Below, piece after piece: positions 5,616-5,886 of a stretch of 5,886 nt of DNA. The notes below the pieces were generated by a model. That model was not told the DNA's origin. It saw only the letters and a program-made list of their open reading frames with translations, and ran no database searches. Source of the DNA: Gammaproteobacteria bacterium (lineage in GTDB: Bacteria > Pseudomonadota > Gammaproteobacteria > Pseudomonadales > Azotimanducaceae); contig JAPUFN010000054.1 of the NCBI GenBank assembly GCA_027293665.1, forward strand, positions 1-5,886, read 5' to 3'. Positions within the stretch are counted from its first letter, which is position 1; the number at the start of each line of letters is the position of its first letter. The position numbers and the translations under genes are program-made.

Positions 5616-5886
5616 ATGCAAATCCCGTCACACAATCACGAACAACTCGTCCTCCGGCAGGATTCTGCCAGCGGCCTCAGCGCCGTCATTGCCATCCATA
5701 GCACGCGGTTGGGTCCGGCGGCGGGTGGCTGCCGGCACTGGGTGTACGAAAACACCGAGGCAGCCGTGTGCGATGCACTGCGGCTTGCCGAGGGAATGAC
5801 GTATAAGAATGCGCTGGCGGACATTCCGTTTGGCGGTGGCAAGAGCGTCATCCTCGGTCGGCCGGACCAACCGCTCACCCGGCAGC
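5616..5886 (+). CDS. Leu/Phe/Val-type amino-acid dehydrogenase, N-terminal part
   Basis: The frame runs from ATG 5616 past the window end, giving 90 residues. It carries GLSAVIAIHSTRLGPAAGGC (20-39), then MTYKNALADIPFGGGKSVI (61-79), the substrate-binding and catalytic core of the leucine/phenylalanine/valine dehydrogenase branch of the Glu-dehydrogenase superfamily. K64 and K76 are 12 residues apart, as are K68 and K80 of Bacillus leucine dehydrogenase. The reaction is NAD-dependent oxidative deamination of an L-amino acid to its 2-oxo acid and ammonium, in the cytoplasm. An in-frame TGA at 5598 with no other start codon after it fixes the start at 5616. The ribosome-binding site is poor, with no purine-rich motif in the preceding 15 bases. 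The NAD-binding domain and the residues that separate leucine from phenylalanine specificity lie beyond the window. The divergent Lrp-type gene is its probable regulator. Confidence 0.9.
   Translation, partial: MQIPSHNHEQLVLRQDSASGLSAVIAIHSTRLGPAAGGCRHWVYENTEAAVCDALRLAEGMTYKNALADIPFGGGKSVILGRPDQPLTRQ

Noticed and set aside
5509..5799. ATG at 5509 opening a frame with a hydrophobic start (MRPFSPAVVLGFVPAAAA) in the dehydrogenase leader
   Set aside because: It looks faintly like a signal peptide, but it has no Shine-Dalgarno, runs out of frame through the first 180 bases of the dehydrogenase and ends in low-complexity residues.
1..5886. Mobile element, CRISPR array, tRNA or rRNA
   Set aside because: No transposase or integrase, no spaced direct repeats, no terminal inverted repeats and no tRNA- or rRNA-like stretch were seen; nearly all sequence is assigned to intact metabolic or regulatory genes.

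Overview
The window reads as a stretch of proteobacterial chromosome, most likely from a gammaproteobacterium or a relative. The grounds are the GC-rich composition by eye, the closely packed single genes with Shine-Dalgarno starts, and protein families typical of that group. No phylogenetic test was possible. Nothing points to a phage, plasmid, transposon, CRISPR array or RNA gene.

Layout. Positions 1-459 (+) hold the C-terminal part of a DNA-3-methyladenine glycosylase I (Tag/COG2818) family protein. It is followed after 7 bases by a complete type I methionine aminopeptidase (467-1207, +). A 69-bp gap containing three tandem 17-bp repeats leads to an acyl-CoA dehydrogenase (1277-2458, +). 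From there the genes alternate strand one by one: a ferredoxin/rubredoxin-reductase-type FAD oxidoreductase (2499-3707, -), an FMN-dependent alpha-hydroxy-acid oxidase/dehydrogenase (3779-4858, +), an Lrp/AsnC-type regulator (4889-5365, -), and the N-terminal 90 residues of a Leu/Phe/Val-type amino-acid dehydrogenase (5616 to the window end, +).

How the genes may work together. The right half looks catabolic. An Lrp-type regulator diverges from an oxidative deaminase across a 250-bp spacer whose central part is AT-rich, which is the usual arrangement for a local amino-acid-responsive switch. The deaminase would make branched-chain or aromatic 2-oxo acids. The hydroxy-acid oxidase also makes 2-oxo acids, and the acyl-CoA dehydrogenase could act further down the same or a fatty-acid route. 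These links rest on proximity and family knowledge only. The left pair (glycosylase and methionine aminopeptidase) is a short two-gene unit of unrelated housekeeping or repair functions.

No clearly undescribed system is visible. The items most worth a second look are the three 17-bp tandem repeats that abut the acyl-CoA dehydrogenase ribosome-binding site, a 9-codon reading frame that holds the well-spaced Shine-Dalgarno of the hydroxy-acid oxidase, competing hairpins in the amino-acid dehydrogenase leader, and the shortened active-site loop of the hydroxy-acid oxidase.
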